Source: Methanosarcinales archaeon (GTDB lineage Archaea > Halobacteriota > Methanosarcinia > Methanosarcinales > Methanocomedenaceae). From it: a stretch of 9,196 nt of DNA. The stretch's first letter is position 1; each line of letters starts with the position of its first letter. Shown piece after piece: positions 1 to 4,970 of the stretch. The notes under the pieces were generated by a model. The model worked only from the letters and a program-made list of their open reading frames with translations. It ran no database searches and had not been told where the DNA came from. A program made the translations under genes and the position numbers. Location: assembly GCA_030614485.1 (NCBI GenBank), contig JAUWTY010000034.1:1-9196 (forward strand). Direction: 5' to 3'.

Positions 1-95
1 AAACATTCGACATCATTCAATGTTTAAGAAAAAGATTTGTTTTCAAAATATACCTGCAAAAAGTGCGTTTCAGATAACGGAAATATTTATTTGTG

Positions 96-118
96 ATTAG
101 TTATATAAGTATATATAA
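96..118 (+). promoter_or_regulatory. TATA-box promoter of the toxin-antitoxin module with an overlapping inverted repeat
   Basis: An AT-rich element (TTATATAAG at 101-109) resembles an archaeal TATA box and lies about 50 bases before the first gene, which would give a start of transcription near 127-133. A perfect 7-base inverted repeat (TTATATA at 101-107, TATATAA at 112-118, 4-base spacer) overlaps it. Antitoxins of many type II modules repress their own promoter by binding such repeats, so this may be the operator. AT-rich repeats arise easily by chance, so the operator role is inference. Confidence 0.4.
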
Positions 119-150
119 CAATAGAAGAGATAAAGAAATGAGGTAAGAAA

Positions 151-429
151 ATGGCGGTAAGCAGCGAGGTGAATATACTTCACTATCCACAATTGGATAC
201 TGTTCTTATGGTTGAAGAAACTATAAAAGAGCATAGTGGTGAATATAAGAAAAAATCTCTATGGGAGCACTTACCGAAGAAGATGATGTATCAGACCTAT
301 AATGTTACAATAAATTATCTTCTGGATTCTAGCAAGATAGCGATTGATAACGAAGGTAAGATTTGTTGGATATGGAATCCTGAGCTTGTAAGGAGATATC
401 TTTTGGATTCTTCCTTGGCTGTAAGGTGA
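151..429 (+). CDS. Small hypothetical protein, probable antitoxin of a type II toxin-antitoxin pair
   Basis: A 92-residue soluble protein with no signal peptide or membrane segment. It starts at ATG 151, preceded by GAGGT at 140-144 with six bases of spacing, a good archaeal ribosome binding site. The helical middle and the C-terminal part around residues 60-88 (KIAIDNEGKICWIWNPELVRRYL) have the look of a small winged-helix fold: a hydrophobic stretch, a charged turn with IDNEG, then a tryptophan-containing strand. It lies four bases before a RelE-like toxin gene, and upstream position is usual for the antitoxin. It would bind and neutralise that toxin and may repress the shared promoter. I do not recognise it as a named antitoxin family such as RelB, Phd or MazE; the role comes mainly from context. 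Base composition is visibly more AT-rich than the ribosomal genes to the right, which fits a mobile or acquired module. Confidence 0.7.
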   Translation: MAVSSEVNILHYPQLDTVLMVEETIKEHSGEYKKKSLWEHLPKKMMYQTYNVTINYLLDSSKIAIDNEGKICWIWNPELVRRYLLDSSLAVR

Positions 430-433
430 TTTA

Positions 434-763
434 TTGGAATCCCGTGTAGTTTTTGCCGATTCCAAGTTAAAAGAGGCATTTGATAAATTAAAGGATACCC
501 GTACTGAGGATAAGAATTTTTATATGTGGCTCAATCGTGCTTTTGATGATTTATCTAATGATCCATTCTGTGGCATTCAGATTCCGAAGAAACAAATACC
601 GAAGATTTACATCAAGAAATATGGTATAGATAATTTATGGAAATATAACTTTCCGAATGCATGGCGTTTGATATATTCTGTAGCTCGTGATGAAATCATA
701 GTTGTTACAATCATTCTTGAATGGATGAATCATAAAGAATATGAAAAGCGTTTCAATTATTAA
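434..763 (+). CDS. RelE/ParE-superfamily toxin
   Basis: A 109-residue basic protein of typical RelE size. RelE toxins are ribosome-dependent mRNA endonucleases that arrest translation; some relatives have other targets. The C-terminal half shows the expected pattern: a WRLIYSV strand around residues 77-83, a strand with IIVVTIILEW around 88-97, and a terminal HKEYEKRF stretch near 100-107, where RelE and YoeB proteins carry their catalytic basic and aromatic residues. The N-terminal helical part (residues 6-42) resembles the helical hairpin of the fold. The only possible start is TTG 434, because an in-frame TAA lies at 422-424 and no ATG or GTG intervenes. AAGGTGA at 423-429 is the ribosome binding site and overlaps the end of the upstream gene, so the two are probably translationally coupled, which keeps antitoxin ahead of toxin. 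The family is fairly sure; the exact target is unknown. Confidence 0.72.
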   Translation: MESRVVFADSKLKEAFDKLKDTRTEDKNFYMWLNRAFDDLSNDPFCGIQIPKKQIPKIYIKKYGIDNLWKYNFPNAWRLIYSVARDEIIVVTIILEWMNHKEYEKRFNY

Positions 764-807
764 ATTCAGATATTTTGTTTCTCCATAAACCTTTCCCGCC
801 AAAATCC

Positions 808-1029
808 TTAACTTTCCGTTCGTACCTGATCGGTGCTCACTCCAGGCTTATCATCCACGCACAACAGGTTCATATACGCCCCCTCGTTTGGTAGCTCGGT
901 CGGGTTGCCTCCCCGGAACCAGATAGTAAAATGCTGGATAACATCACCCTCGGCAACCTAAGTCTGTTGCTCACCACCCCATGAACCCCCTTCTGCAATA
1001 ATGTTTAAATCTATGCAGTACTTATCGTC
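808..1029 (-). pseudogene. Possible decayed minus-strand gene fragment
   Basis: On the minus strand one frame stays open for 72 codons from 1029 down to the TAA at 808-810, broken only by a TAG at 958-960, and it is preceded by a TGA at 1030-1032. The translation reads like protein on both sides of the TAG: NIIAEGGSWGGEQQT before it and VIQHFTIWFRGG with later LPNEGAYMNLLCVDD after it. There is no start codon with a ribosome binding site. The simplest reading is a remnant of a gene inactivated by stops. TAG can encode pyrrolysine in some Methanosarcinales, but the upstream TGA would still break the gene. I cannot name the family, and chance openness is possible. Confidence 0.25.
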
Positions 1030-1053
1030 TCACATGAGCAACAGACCAACGTA

Positions 1054-1077
1054 TATTCGCATATTCGCATATTCGCA
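1054..1077. repeat. Three tandem copies of an 8-base unit (TATTCGCA)
   Basis: The unit TATTCGCA occurs three times in direct succession at 1054-1061, 1062-1069 and 1070-1077 without a mismatch, and then degenerates. It lies in noncoding sequence, so it is most simply a slippage-generated microsatellite. No function is visible. Confidence 0.85.
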
Positions 1078-1170
1078 TTCCGTTAAACGAAATTTTTCCC
1101 CCTCAATAAATACACGTCCATCCTCATCTGTCCGCGTTTATACCAACGTCCGACCTCCAGCCTGCGGATG

Positions 1171-1190
1171 CCTCGCAATTCATTGCGGGG
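1171..1190. other. Hairpin with tetraloop in the intergenic region
   Basis: CCTCGCAA (1171-1178) pairs with TTGCGGGG (1183-1190) over eight positions, one of them a G-T wobble, around a TTCA loop. It sits in a GC-richer patch inside AT-rich surroundings. No T-run follows on either strand, so it is not a convincing terminator. It may be part of a dispersed repeat element, which cannot be tested from one window. Confidence 0.4.
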
Positions 1191-1392
1191 TGGCGTGGAT
1201 GGGGCGAAATGTAATTGCATATCTTAATTGCTTTGTTTTGAAAATCGTAATATATTCCGACTTTATACACAGATGTCTGACTTTTTTCACAGGATATAGT
1301 TTATACACAAAGCCCAATACACAACAAATTATTTATATTGACAAGTAGTTTGAAGGCCACGCATACATCAGAGCATATAGCATATTTTATGC

Positions 1393-1420
1393 GAAATGCA
1401 TGTGAAATGCATAAATAAGT
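1393..1420 (+). promoter_or_regulatory. Promoter of the rpl18e ribosomal operon with a direct repeat
   Basis: ATAAATAA at 1411-1418 is a good archaeal TATA-box candidate and predicts transcription starting near 1437-1443, about 115-120 bases before the first start codon. Just upstream and partly overlapping, GAAATGCAT occurs twice, at 1393-1401 and 1404-1412, spaced 11 bases apart, about one helical turn. The repeat is where a BRE or an activator site would sit. No transcript data are available here. Confidence 0.5.
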
Positions 1421-1452
1421 GTTAATATGGTTTTCATTTCCAATTAACAAAA

Positions 1453-1550
1453 CCGTAAGGATTACAACATCCTATGGCACATGGGCATATCATGCCCGAA
1501 CGCAGCAAAACTGTGTGAGTCAGGCCACCTCGTGAGTGGTCATACGGAGG
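1453..1550 (+). promoter_or_regulatory. Candidate structured mRNA leader controlling rpl18e translation
   Basis: The leader can fold into a closed multi-helix junction. A closing stem pairs CCGTA (1453-1457) with TACGG (1543-1547). Inside it are four hairpins in a row: 1458-1473 (5 pairs, loop of 6), 1482-1498 (7 pairs including one wobble, loop of 3), 1500-1516 (6 pairs including one wobble, loop of 5) and 1523-1541 (6 pairs including one wobble, loop of 7). The closing stem's 3' strand includes the first two G of the ribosome binding site GGAGG at 1546-1550. CACCTC at 1526-1531, in the last hairpin, resembles the anti-Shine-Dalgarno sequence and could pair with GAGG at 1547-1550 instead. 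Folding could therefore control access to the rpl18e start. All helices were paired by eye; covariation is untested. Autoregulation by a ribosomal protein of the operon is the obvious hypothesis. Confidence 0.45.
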
Positions 1551-1557
1551 ATCAATA

Positions 1558-1923
1558 GTGAGTAAAATTATCAAAAAGACAAATCTGCGCGTATCAGGTC
1601 TAATCAGCGACCTCAAAACCGCATCCCGTGAGCATGATGTAAAAATCTGGCGGGACATGGCACTGCGCCTGTCACGTCCAACCAGGAATTACACAGAATT
1701 GAACCTGAGCAAGATAAACAGGCATACCCGTGAGGATGAAACAATCATAGTACCGGGAAAAGTACTGGCATCAGGTACCCTGGAACATAAGGTGAATGTG
1801 GTTGCACTGGGTTTTAGTAAGTCTGCCAAAGAAAAGATAGTCGAAAAAGGAGGCTCATGCCTCACTATCGAGCAGTTAGTTAAGGAAAATCCCAGCGGCT
1901 CGAATGTAAGGATCATGCAGTGA
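1558..1923 (+). CDS. rpl18e: 50S ribosomal protein L18e (eL18)
   Basis: A 121-residue basic protein of the archaeal and eukaryotic eL18 family, a component of the large ribosomal subunit related in fold to uL15. The family pattern is seen in [19 protein letters not shown] (residues 6-24), the [14 protein letters not shown] stretch around 31-43, [15 protein letters not shown] near 60-74, and [18 protein letters not shown] near 77-94. The length is normal. The start is GTG 1558, preceded by GGAGG (1546-1550) with seven bases of spacing; no better ATG exists at the conserved N-terminus. It is the first gene of a cluster with rpl13, rps9 and rpoN, a gene order conserved in many archaea, and it follows a structured leader that may regulate it. 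Its TGA overlaps the ribosome binding site region of rpl13. Confidence 0.95.
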   Translation: MSKIIKKTNLRVSGLISDLKTASREHDVKIWRDMALRLSRPTRNYTELNLSKINRHTREDETIIVPGKVLASGTLEHKVNVVALGFSKSAKEKIVEKGGSCLTIEQLVKENPSGSNVRIMQ

Positions 1924-1934
1924 GGTGCAGTGAA

Positions 1935-2354
1935 ATGACAGTTATTAATGCAGATGGGATGATACTGGGACGGCTTGCCAGTATACTGGCAAAACGATTG
2001 CTTGCAGGTGAAGAGATTCATATAATAAATGCCGAGAAGATTGTTATCTCCGGCGATAAGGTAACTACTTTTGGTGAATATAAACAGTCGGTGGACCGTG
2101 GAAACCGGGAATTTGGCCCGTATCACCCAAAGCGACCCGACCATATAGTAAAAAGAACCATCCGGGGCATGTTGCCGTATAAGAGAGCACGAGGCCGGGA
2201 TGCTATGTCAAGACTCAAAACCTACATAGGAGTGCCTGAGGAATTAAGCCGTGAAGAGGCTGTTTCCATTGAGGGGGCTAATATGAATAGGTTGAGTTCG
2301 GTGAAATATATCAGGCTGGAAGAACTCAGCAGGAAACTGGGAGCCAATTTATAA
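1935..2354 (+). CDS. rpl13: 50S ribosomal protein L13 (uL13)
   Basis: A 139-residue large-subunit protein of the universal L13 family, which binds 23S rRNA early in assembly. The N-terminus [23 protein letters not shown] is the archaeal family signature, followed by [15 protein letters not shown], then [41 protein letters not shown] (about residues 65-106), the most conserved RNA-binding part. The frame is open from GTG 1920, overlapping the rpl18e stop, but the conserved sequence begins at ATG 1935 and GAGGTG (1922-1927) lies at the right distance, so I take ATG 1935. The gap after rpl18e is 11 bases, which fits cotranscription and probable coupling. Confidence 0.96.
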   Translation: MTVINADGMILGRLASILAKRLLAGEEIHIINAEKIVISGDKVTTFGEYKQSVDRGNREFGPYHPKRPDHIVKRTIRGMLPYKRARGRDAMSRLKTYIGVPEELSREEAVSIEGANMNRLSSVKYIRLEELSRKLGANL

Positions 2355-2369
2355 TCTGGAGGAAAGTAA

Positions 2370-2774
2370 ATGGTCAAGATTATCAACACATCTGGAAAGA
2401 AAAAGACCGCCATTGCCAGAGCTACAATTAAGGATGGCATCGGCCGTGTAAGGATTAATAAGAAGCCTCTGGAAATATTTAAACCTGACCTGGTAAGGCT
2501 TAAAATGATGGAACCCTTAGCCTTAGCAGGGGACAAGATAACTTCAAAGGTCGACATTGACGTTAATGTAAAAGGCGGCGGTATCATGGGACAGGCAGAT
2601 GCTGTCAGGACCGCAATCGGTAAAGGTCTTGTGGAATGGAGCGGTGATCTGTCACTGAAGGATGCTATGCTCGGTTATGACAGGAACCTGCTGGTTAACG
2701 ATTCAAGGCAAAAAGAGACTAAGAAGTTCGGCGGACCTGGTGCAAGAGCCAAGACCCAAAAATCATATAGATGA
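2370..2774 (+). CDS. rps9: 30S ribosomal protein S9 (uS9)
   Basis: A 134-residue small-subunit protein; its C-terminal tail reaches the P-site tRNA in the decoding region. Family signs are the N-terminal [25 protein letters not shown] pattern (residues 6-30), the [26 protein letters not shown] region near 66-91, and the basic tail ending in [17 protein letters not shown], with the conserved terminal Arg. The length is typical of archaeal S9. The start is ATG 2370, with GGAGG at 2358-2362 and seven bases of spacing. It follows rpl13 by 15 bases and precedes rpoN by 9. Confidence 0.96.
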   Translation: MVKIINTSGKKKTAIARATIKDGIGRVRINKKPLEIFKPDLVRLKMMEPLALAGDKITSKVDIDVNVKGGGIMGQADAVRTAIGKGLVEWSGDLSLKDAMLGYDRNLLVNDSRQKETKKFGGPGARAKTQKSYR

Positions 2775-2783
2775 GTCAATAAG

Positions 2784-2972
2784 ATGATACCTGTACGATG
2801 TTTCACCTGTGGAAAGGTCATTTCCAGCCTTTGGGAAGATTTCGAGAAGCGTGTAGCTGAGTTGGAAGAACCTGGTAAAGTGCTGGATGATCTGGGCGTT
2901 GAAAGATATTGCTGTCGTAGGATGTTGCTAACCCACATCAAACTGCTGGATAAGTTTGCACCATATCAGTAG
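2784..2972 (+). CDS. rpoN: DNA-directed RNA polymerase subunit N (Rpo10/RPB10)
   Basis: A 62-residue zinc-binding subunit that helps assemble the archaeal RNA polymerase core, homologous to eukaryotic RPB10. It carries the family's zinc motif, with Cys6 and Cys9 in the CFTCGK segment and Cys43-Cys44 in [10 protein letters not shown], followed by a short helical tail. The start ATG 2784 gives the invariant [11 protein letters not shown]-terminus. The site before it (GATGAG around 2770-2775) is weak, so translation may depend on coupling to rps9, nine bases upstream. The stop TAG (2970-2972) shares its last G with the first base of tRNA-Pro, so transcript and tRNA share a base. It should not be confused with bacterial sigma-54, which uses the same symbol. 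Confidence 0.96.
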   Translation: MIPVRCFTCGKVISSLWEDFEKRVAELEEPGKVLDDLGVERYCCRRMLLTHIKLLDKFAPYQ

Positions 2973-3046
2973 GGGTTGTAGGGTAGCCTGGACCATCCTG
3001 CGGCGTTCGGGACGCCGTAACCTGAGTTCAAATCTCAGCAACCCCA
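2972..3046 (+). tRNA. tRNA-Pro (anticodon CGG)
   Basis: The sequence folds as a tRNA of 75 bases. The acceptor stem is GGGGTTG (2972-2978) with CAACCCC (3039-3045) and discriminator A at 3046. The D arm lies around 2981-2999. The anticodon stem CGGCG (3001-3005) and CGCCG (3013-3017) encloses the loop TTCGGGA, which gives anticodon CGG (3008-3010) reading the proline codon CCG. A T-arm CTGAG/CTCAG (3022-3026 and 3034-3038) carries a TTCAAAT loop. Purine 37 is G, usual for tRNA-Pro. The CCA end is not encoded and must be added by the CCA-adding enzyme. No intron is seen. The gene overlaps the rpoN stop codon by one base and lacks an obvious promoter of its own, so it is probably released from the rpoN transcript by RNase P and a 3' nuclease. 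Confidence 0.95.
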
Positions 3047-3087
3047 CTTCACTCTATCAATGAAGCCCACAAGGTGCTACTGGTAAA

Positions 3088-3153
3088 ATGAAAATAAAAT
3101 CATGTATCGAATTCGAACCATTCCCGGAGGGACTCCGGGAGCACAAGTATTGA
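3088..3153 (+). CDS. Possible 21-residue small open reading frame between tRNA-Pro and rpoK
   Basis: ATG 3088 opens a 21-residue frame ending in TGA at 3151-3153, with a translation running from MKIKSCIEFEPF to LREHKY. The composition is not random-looking and includes a Phe-Glu-Pro-Phe-Pro segment, but I recognise no family. AAGGTG at 3072-3076 is 11 bases before the ATG, a little far for a ribosome binding site. The frame contains a strong hairpin (3122-3140), so the conserved element could be the RNA structure and not a peptide. Chance is a real possibility at this length. Confidence 0.2.
   Translation: MKIKSCIEFEPFPEGLREHKY
3122..3140 (+). other. Strong GC hairpin upstream of rpoK
   Basis: TCCCGGAG (3122-3129) and CTCCGGGA (3133-3140) form a perfect 8-pair stem with a 3-base loop GGA. 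A perfect 10-base palindrome TCGAATTCGA sits just before it at 3107-3116. No T-run follows directly (the nearest is near 3178-3184), so it is a poor match to an archaeal T-tract terminator. It could be a processing or stability element at the 3' end of the rpoN-tRNA transcript, or an attenuating structure. Confidence 0.5.
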
Positions 3154-3191
3154 ATGTAAAAAAATATTAGCTGGATTAATTTTTAGCCGGA

Positions 3192-3203
3192 CGTATAAAT
3201 ACT
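3192..3203 (+). promoter_or_regulatory. TATA-box promoter of the rpoK-rps2 operon
   Basis: CGTATAAATACT at 3192-3203 matches the archaeal TATA box well and would place transcription start near 3222-3228, about 25 bases before the likely rpoK start. It suggests that rpoK and what follows can be transcribed separately from the rpl18e-rpoN-tRNA unit. Confidence 0.55.
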
Positions 3204-3250
3204 TGTTAGTTTAGCGGTCACAAGGCCGTATTGTTTTTGAGGTGAAATTG

Positions 3251-3457
3251 TTGAATACTATTAAATTAACCCGTTATGAGCGTGCGAGAATTATCGGCGC
3301 ACGGGCATTACAGATATCTATGGGAGCACCTGTGCTTCTGGAAGATGATTCTGGCGAACCCATCGATATCGCATTCAGAGAATTGGAAATGGGTGTCATC
3401 CCGGTCACAGTCAAAAGGTTGACCGACGAAAAACAGCATAATAACAAATTATATTGA
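3251..3457 (+). CDS. rpoK: DNA-directed RNA polymerase subunit K (Rpo6/RPB6)
   Basis: A small core subunit of archaeal RNA polymerase, homologous to eukaryotic RPB6 and bacterial omega, which helps fold and hold the largest subunit. The hallmark is the segment [20 protein letters not shown] followed by APVLLED near the N-terminus, then a C-terminal region with [13 protein letters not shown]. The start is uncertain. The frame opens at GTG 3242, but that codon lies inside the ribosome binding site GAGGTG (3239-3244). TTG 3251 gives spacing like the other genes here and a 68-residue protein; TTG 3248 is the alternative. The family usually starts only a few residues before TRYE, which agrees. It is followed by rps2 after 16 bases. 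Enolase, which lies between these two genes in many archaea, is not present here. Confidence 0.92.
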   Translation: MNTIKLTRYERARIIGARALQISMGAPVLLEDDSGEPIDIAFRELEMGVIPVTVKRLTDEKQHNNKLY

Positions 3458-3473
3458 TTCAAAGGTGAAGTGA

Positions 3474-4103
3474 ATGGAAATTGAAAATGAAAGTGAAAGT
3501 GAAAGTGAAATAAAAGATGCAGGTTACGAATCCATCATCCCCCTGGACGAATTTCTGGCTGCAGGTATCCACATCGGAACCCAGCAAAAAACAAAGGATA
3601 TGATGAAATTCGTCTACAGGGTCAGGACAGATGGACTTTATGTACTGGATATACAGGCCACCGACCAGAGGATACGGCTGGCTGCAGCAATGCTTGCAAA
3701 ATATGACCCAACAAAGATATTGATAGTATCTGCCAGGCAGTATGGACATCATCCTGTTAAGATGCTTGCCAAAACCATCGGTGCAAAAGCCATGATCGGC
3801 AGGTTCATACCAGGAACACTTACCAACCCTAATCTGGATATATTCTTTGAACCGGATGTTGTAATGGTGACTGACCCACATGGGGATAACCAGTTGGTAA
3901 AAGAAGCCGTCAGTATAGGAATTCCGGTAATTGGTCTTTGTGATACTAACAACTCCACTTCAAACGTGGACCTTGTGATACCCACAAACAACAAAGGACG
4001 AAAAGCTCTTTCCCTGGTTTACTGGCTGCTGGCAAAGAAGACCGCAGATATAATGGGTATTCCGTTCAACCTGAATCTGGAAGATTTTGAGACCGAATTA
4101 TAA
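3474..4103 (+). CDS. rps2: 30S ribosomal protein S2 (uS2)
   Basis: A 209-residue small-subunit protein of the universal S2 family (archaeal/eukaryotic SA branch), located at the back of the 30S between head and body. Family segments include [20 protein letters not shown] (about residues 24-43), [21 protein letters not shown] (48-68), [11 protein letters not shown] (about 103-113) and [31 protein letters not shown] (about 148-178). The start is ATG 3474, with AGGTGA at 3463-3468 as ribosome binding site. The N-terminus carries an acidic Glu-Ser extension (ESESESE) encoded by a tandem 6-base repeat, outside the conserved core. The length is normal. Confidence 0.96.
   Translation: MEIENESESESEIKDAGYESIIPLDEFLAAGIHIGTQQKTKDMMKFVYRVRTDGLYVLDIQATDQRIRLAAAMLAKYDPTKILIVSARQYGHHPVKMLAKTIGAKAMIGRFIPGTLTNPNLDIFFEPDVVMVTDPHGDNQLVKEAVSIGIPVIGLCDTNNSTSNVDLVIPTNNKGRKALSLVYWLLAKKTADIMGIPFNLNLEDFETEL
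3489..3509 (+). repeat. Microsatellite (GAAAGT)n inside rps2
   Basis: Three perfect copies of GAAAGT at 3489-3506 followed by a further GAA, with a one-base-variant copy (GAAAAT) just before at 3483-3488, encode the Glu-Ser repeat at the S2 N-terminus. The unit is six bases, so gain or loss of copies keeps the reading frame and only changes the length of the acidic extension. Confidence 0.85.
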
Positions 4104-4144
4104 ATTAAAGAGTCCAATATTTCATAGTTAAGGTGGTGGAGGAT

Positions 4145-4948
4145 TTGAGACGTTCAGCAGTAGCAGGCCAGTTCTATCCTGGCACACAAAAGGAGTTGAA
4201 ACGCGAACTTAATAGATGTTTTGCTACAATTACAATTGTGGACCAATCCAGGGAAGTGATGGGGGCCGTGGTGCCCCATGCTGGATATACATATTCGGGA
4301 CCAACAGCGGCACATGTGTATGCTGCCCTGCCACAGGCTGATACGTATGTGATTCTTGGTCCCAACCATACAGGTGTTGGTTCACTGGTGGCTGTCTCCC
4401 AGGAGACCTGGGAAACACCGCTGGGTGAAGTGCCTGCTGATAAAGAGTTTGTAAAAAAACTTGCAGGAGGTATTATTGACCTTGATGAGAATGCACACAG
4501 ATATGAACATTCCATCGAGGTGCAGTTACCATTCCTGCAGTACCGGTTTTCTCACAAGTTCGAGATAGTACCCATTTGCATGGGAATGCAGGATGAACAG
4601 ACAGCGATGGAAATTGGTAACCAGCTGGCACAAGTAATCAGGGATAGCAATAAAAAAGTGGTTATCATTGCCTCCAGTGACTTTAGCCATTATGTACCTG
4701 ATAAAGTGGCCAGGGATACTGATAATTATCTTATTGAATCCGTACTTACCCTGGATGTGGACGAGTTTTATGCCCGTCTGGCAGAAAGGAATGCATCAGC
4801 ATGCGGGTACGGCCCCATCACTGCCATGCTTGTAGCATCAACACAACTTGGTGCGACCGGTGGAACCTTGCTTGATTATTCGACCAGCGGGGACGTGACC
4901 GGGGACATTTCGGCTGTTGTGGGATATGCGGGCATAATTGTTGAATGA
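4145..4948 (+). CDS. MEMO1 / AmmeMemoRadiSam system protein B family protein
   Basis: A soluble protein of 267 residues in the MEMO family, related in fold to the LigB class of extradiol dioxygenases. The metal-site residues known from human MEMO1 are present: His45 in VPHAGYTYSG, His75 in LGPNHTG and Cys220 in ACGYGPI; YEHSIEVQLPFLQ (His122) and SSDFSHY (His182) are further conserved parts. The archaeal function is not established; the family co-occurs with an AMMECR1 protein and a radical SAM protein, and the human protein binds metal. The start is not GTG 4133, which lies within the binding site AGGTGG (4131-4136): TTG 4145 yields the typical MRRSAVAGQFYPG N-terminus. It is placed between rps2 and mvk, a position common in archaea. 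Confidence 0.9.
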   Translation: MRRSAVAGQFYPGTQKELKRELNRCFATITIVDQSREVMGAVVPHAGYTYSGPTAAHVYAALPQADTYVILGPNHTGVGSLVAVSQETWETPLGEVPADKEFVKKLAGGIIDLDENAHRYEHSIEVQLPFLQYRFSHKFEIVPICMGMQDEQTAMEIGNQLAQVIRDSNKKVVIIASSDFSHYVPDKVARDTDNYLIESVLTLDVDEFYARLAERNASACGYGPITAMLVASTQLGATGGTLLDYSTSGDVTGDISAVVGYAGIIVE

Positions 4949-4970
4949 TTTAGATATTGGGGACATTGAT

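Larger units (their letters stand above)
764..1392. other. Long intergenic region without an intact gene
   Basis: About 630 bases separate the toxin gene from the ribosomal operon promoter. A plus-strand frame at 1001-1348 is open, but its translation is rich in Cys, Ser and Arg, has no domain pattern and no good ribosome binding site, so I do not call it. The stretch holds a decayed minus-strand frame (808-1029), a three-unit tandem repeat (1054-1077), a hairpin (1171-1190) and two copies of TTTATACACA (1262-1271 and 1300-1309). It looks like a junction or graveyard between an accessory module and the conserved block. Confidence 0.55.

Noticed and set aside
1..25. Inverted repeat AAACATT/AATGTTT at the left edge
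   Set aside because: A 7-pair AT stem with an 11-base loop is weak and sits at the window edge, so its context is unknown; it is not called as a terminator.
1262..1309. Two TTTATACACA copies resembling bacterial DnaA boxes
   Set aside because: Archaea use Orc1/Cdc6 and not DnaA, and there are no origin recognition boxes or an orc1/cdc6 gene nearby.
1001..1348. 115-codon plus-strand open frame
   Set aside because: No ribosome binding site of note, a composition unlike a folded protein, it covers the 8-base tandem repeat and the hairpin at 1171-1190, and no family pattern. Best explained as chance openness in noncoding sequence.
1489..1510. CATGCCCGAAC in the leader resembles a conserved segment of 5S rRNA
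   Set aside because: Only about ten bases match, the surrounding helices do not follow the 5S fold, and eL18 is not a 5S-binding protein. Treated as chance.
1689..2144. Long minus-strand frame across rpl18e and rpl13
   Set aside because: It is antisense to two clearly conserved ribosomal protein genes and has no family pattern.
3122..3140. Hairpin as an intrinsic terminator
   Set aside because: No T-run follows within 30 bases, and archaeal termination depends mainly on T-tracts.
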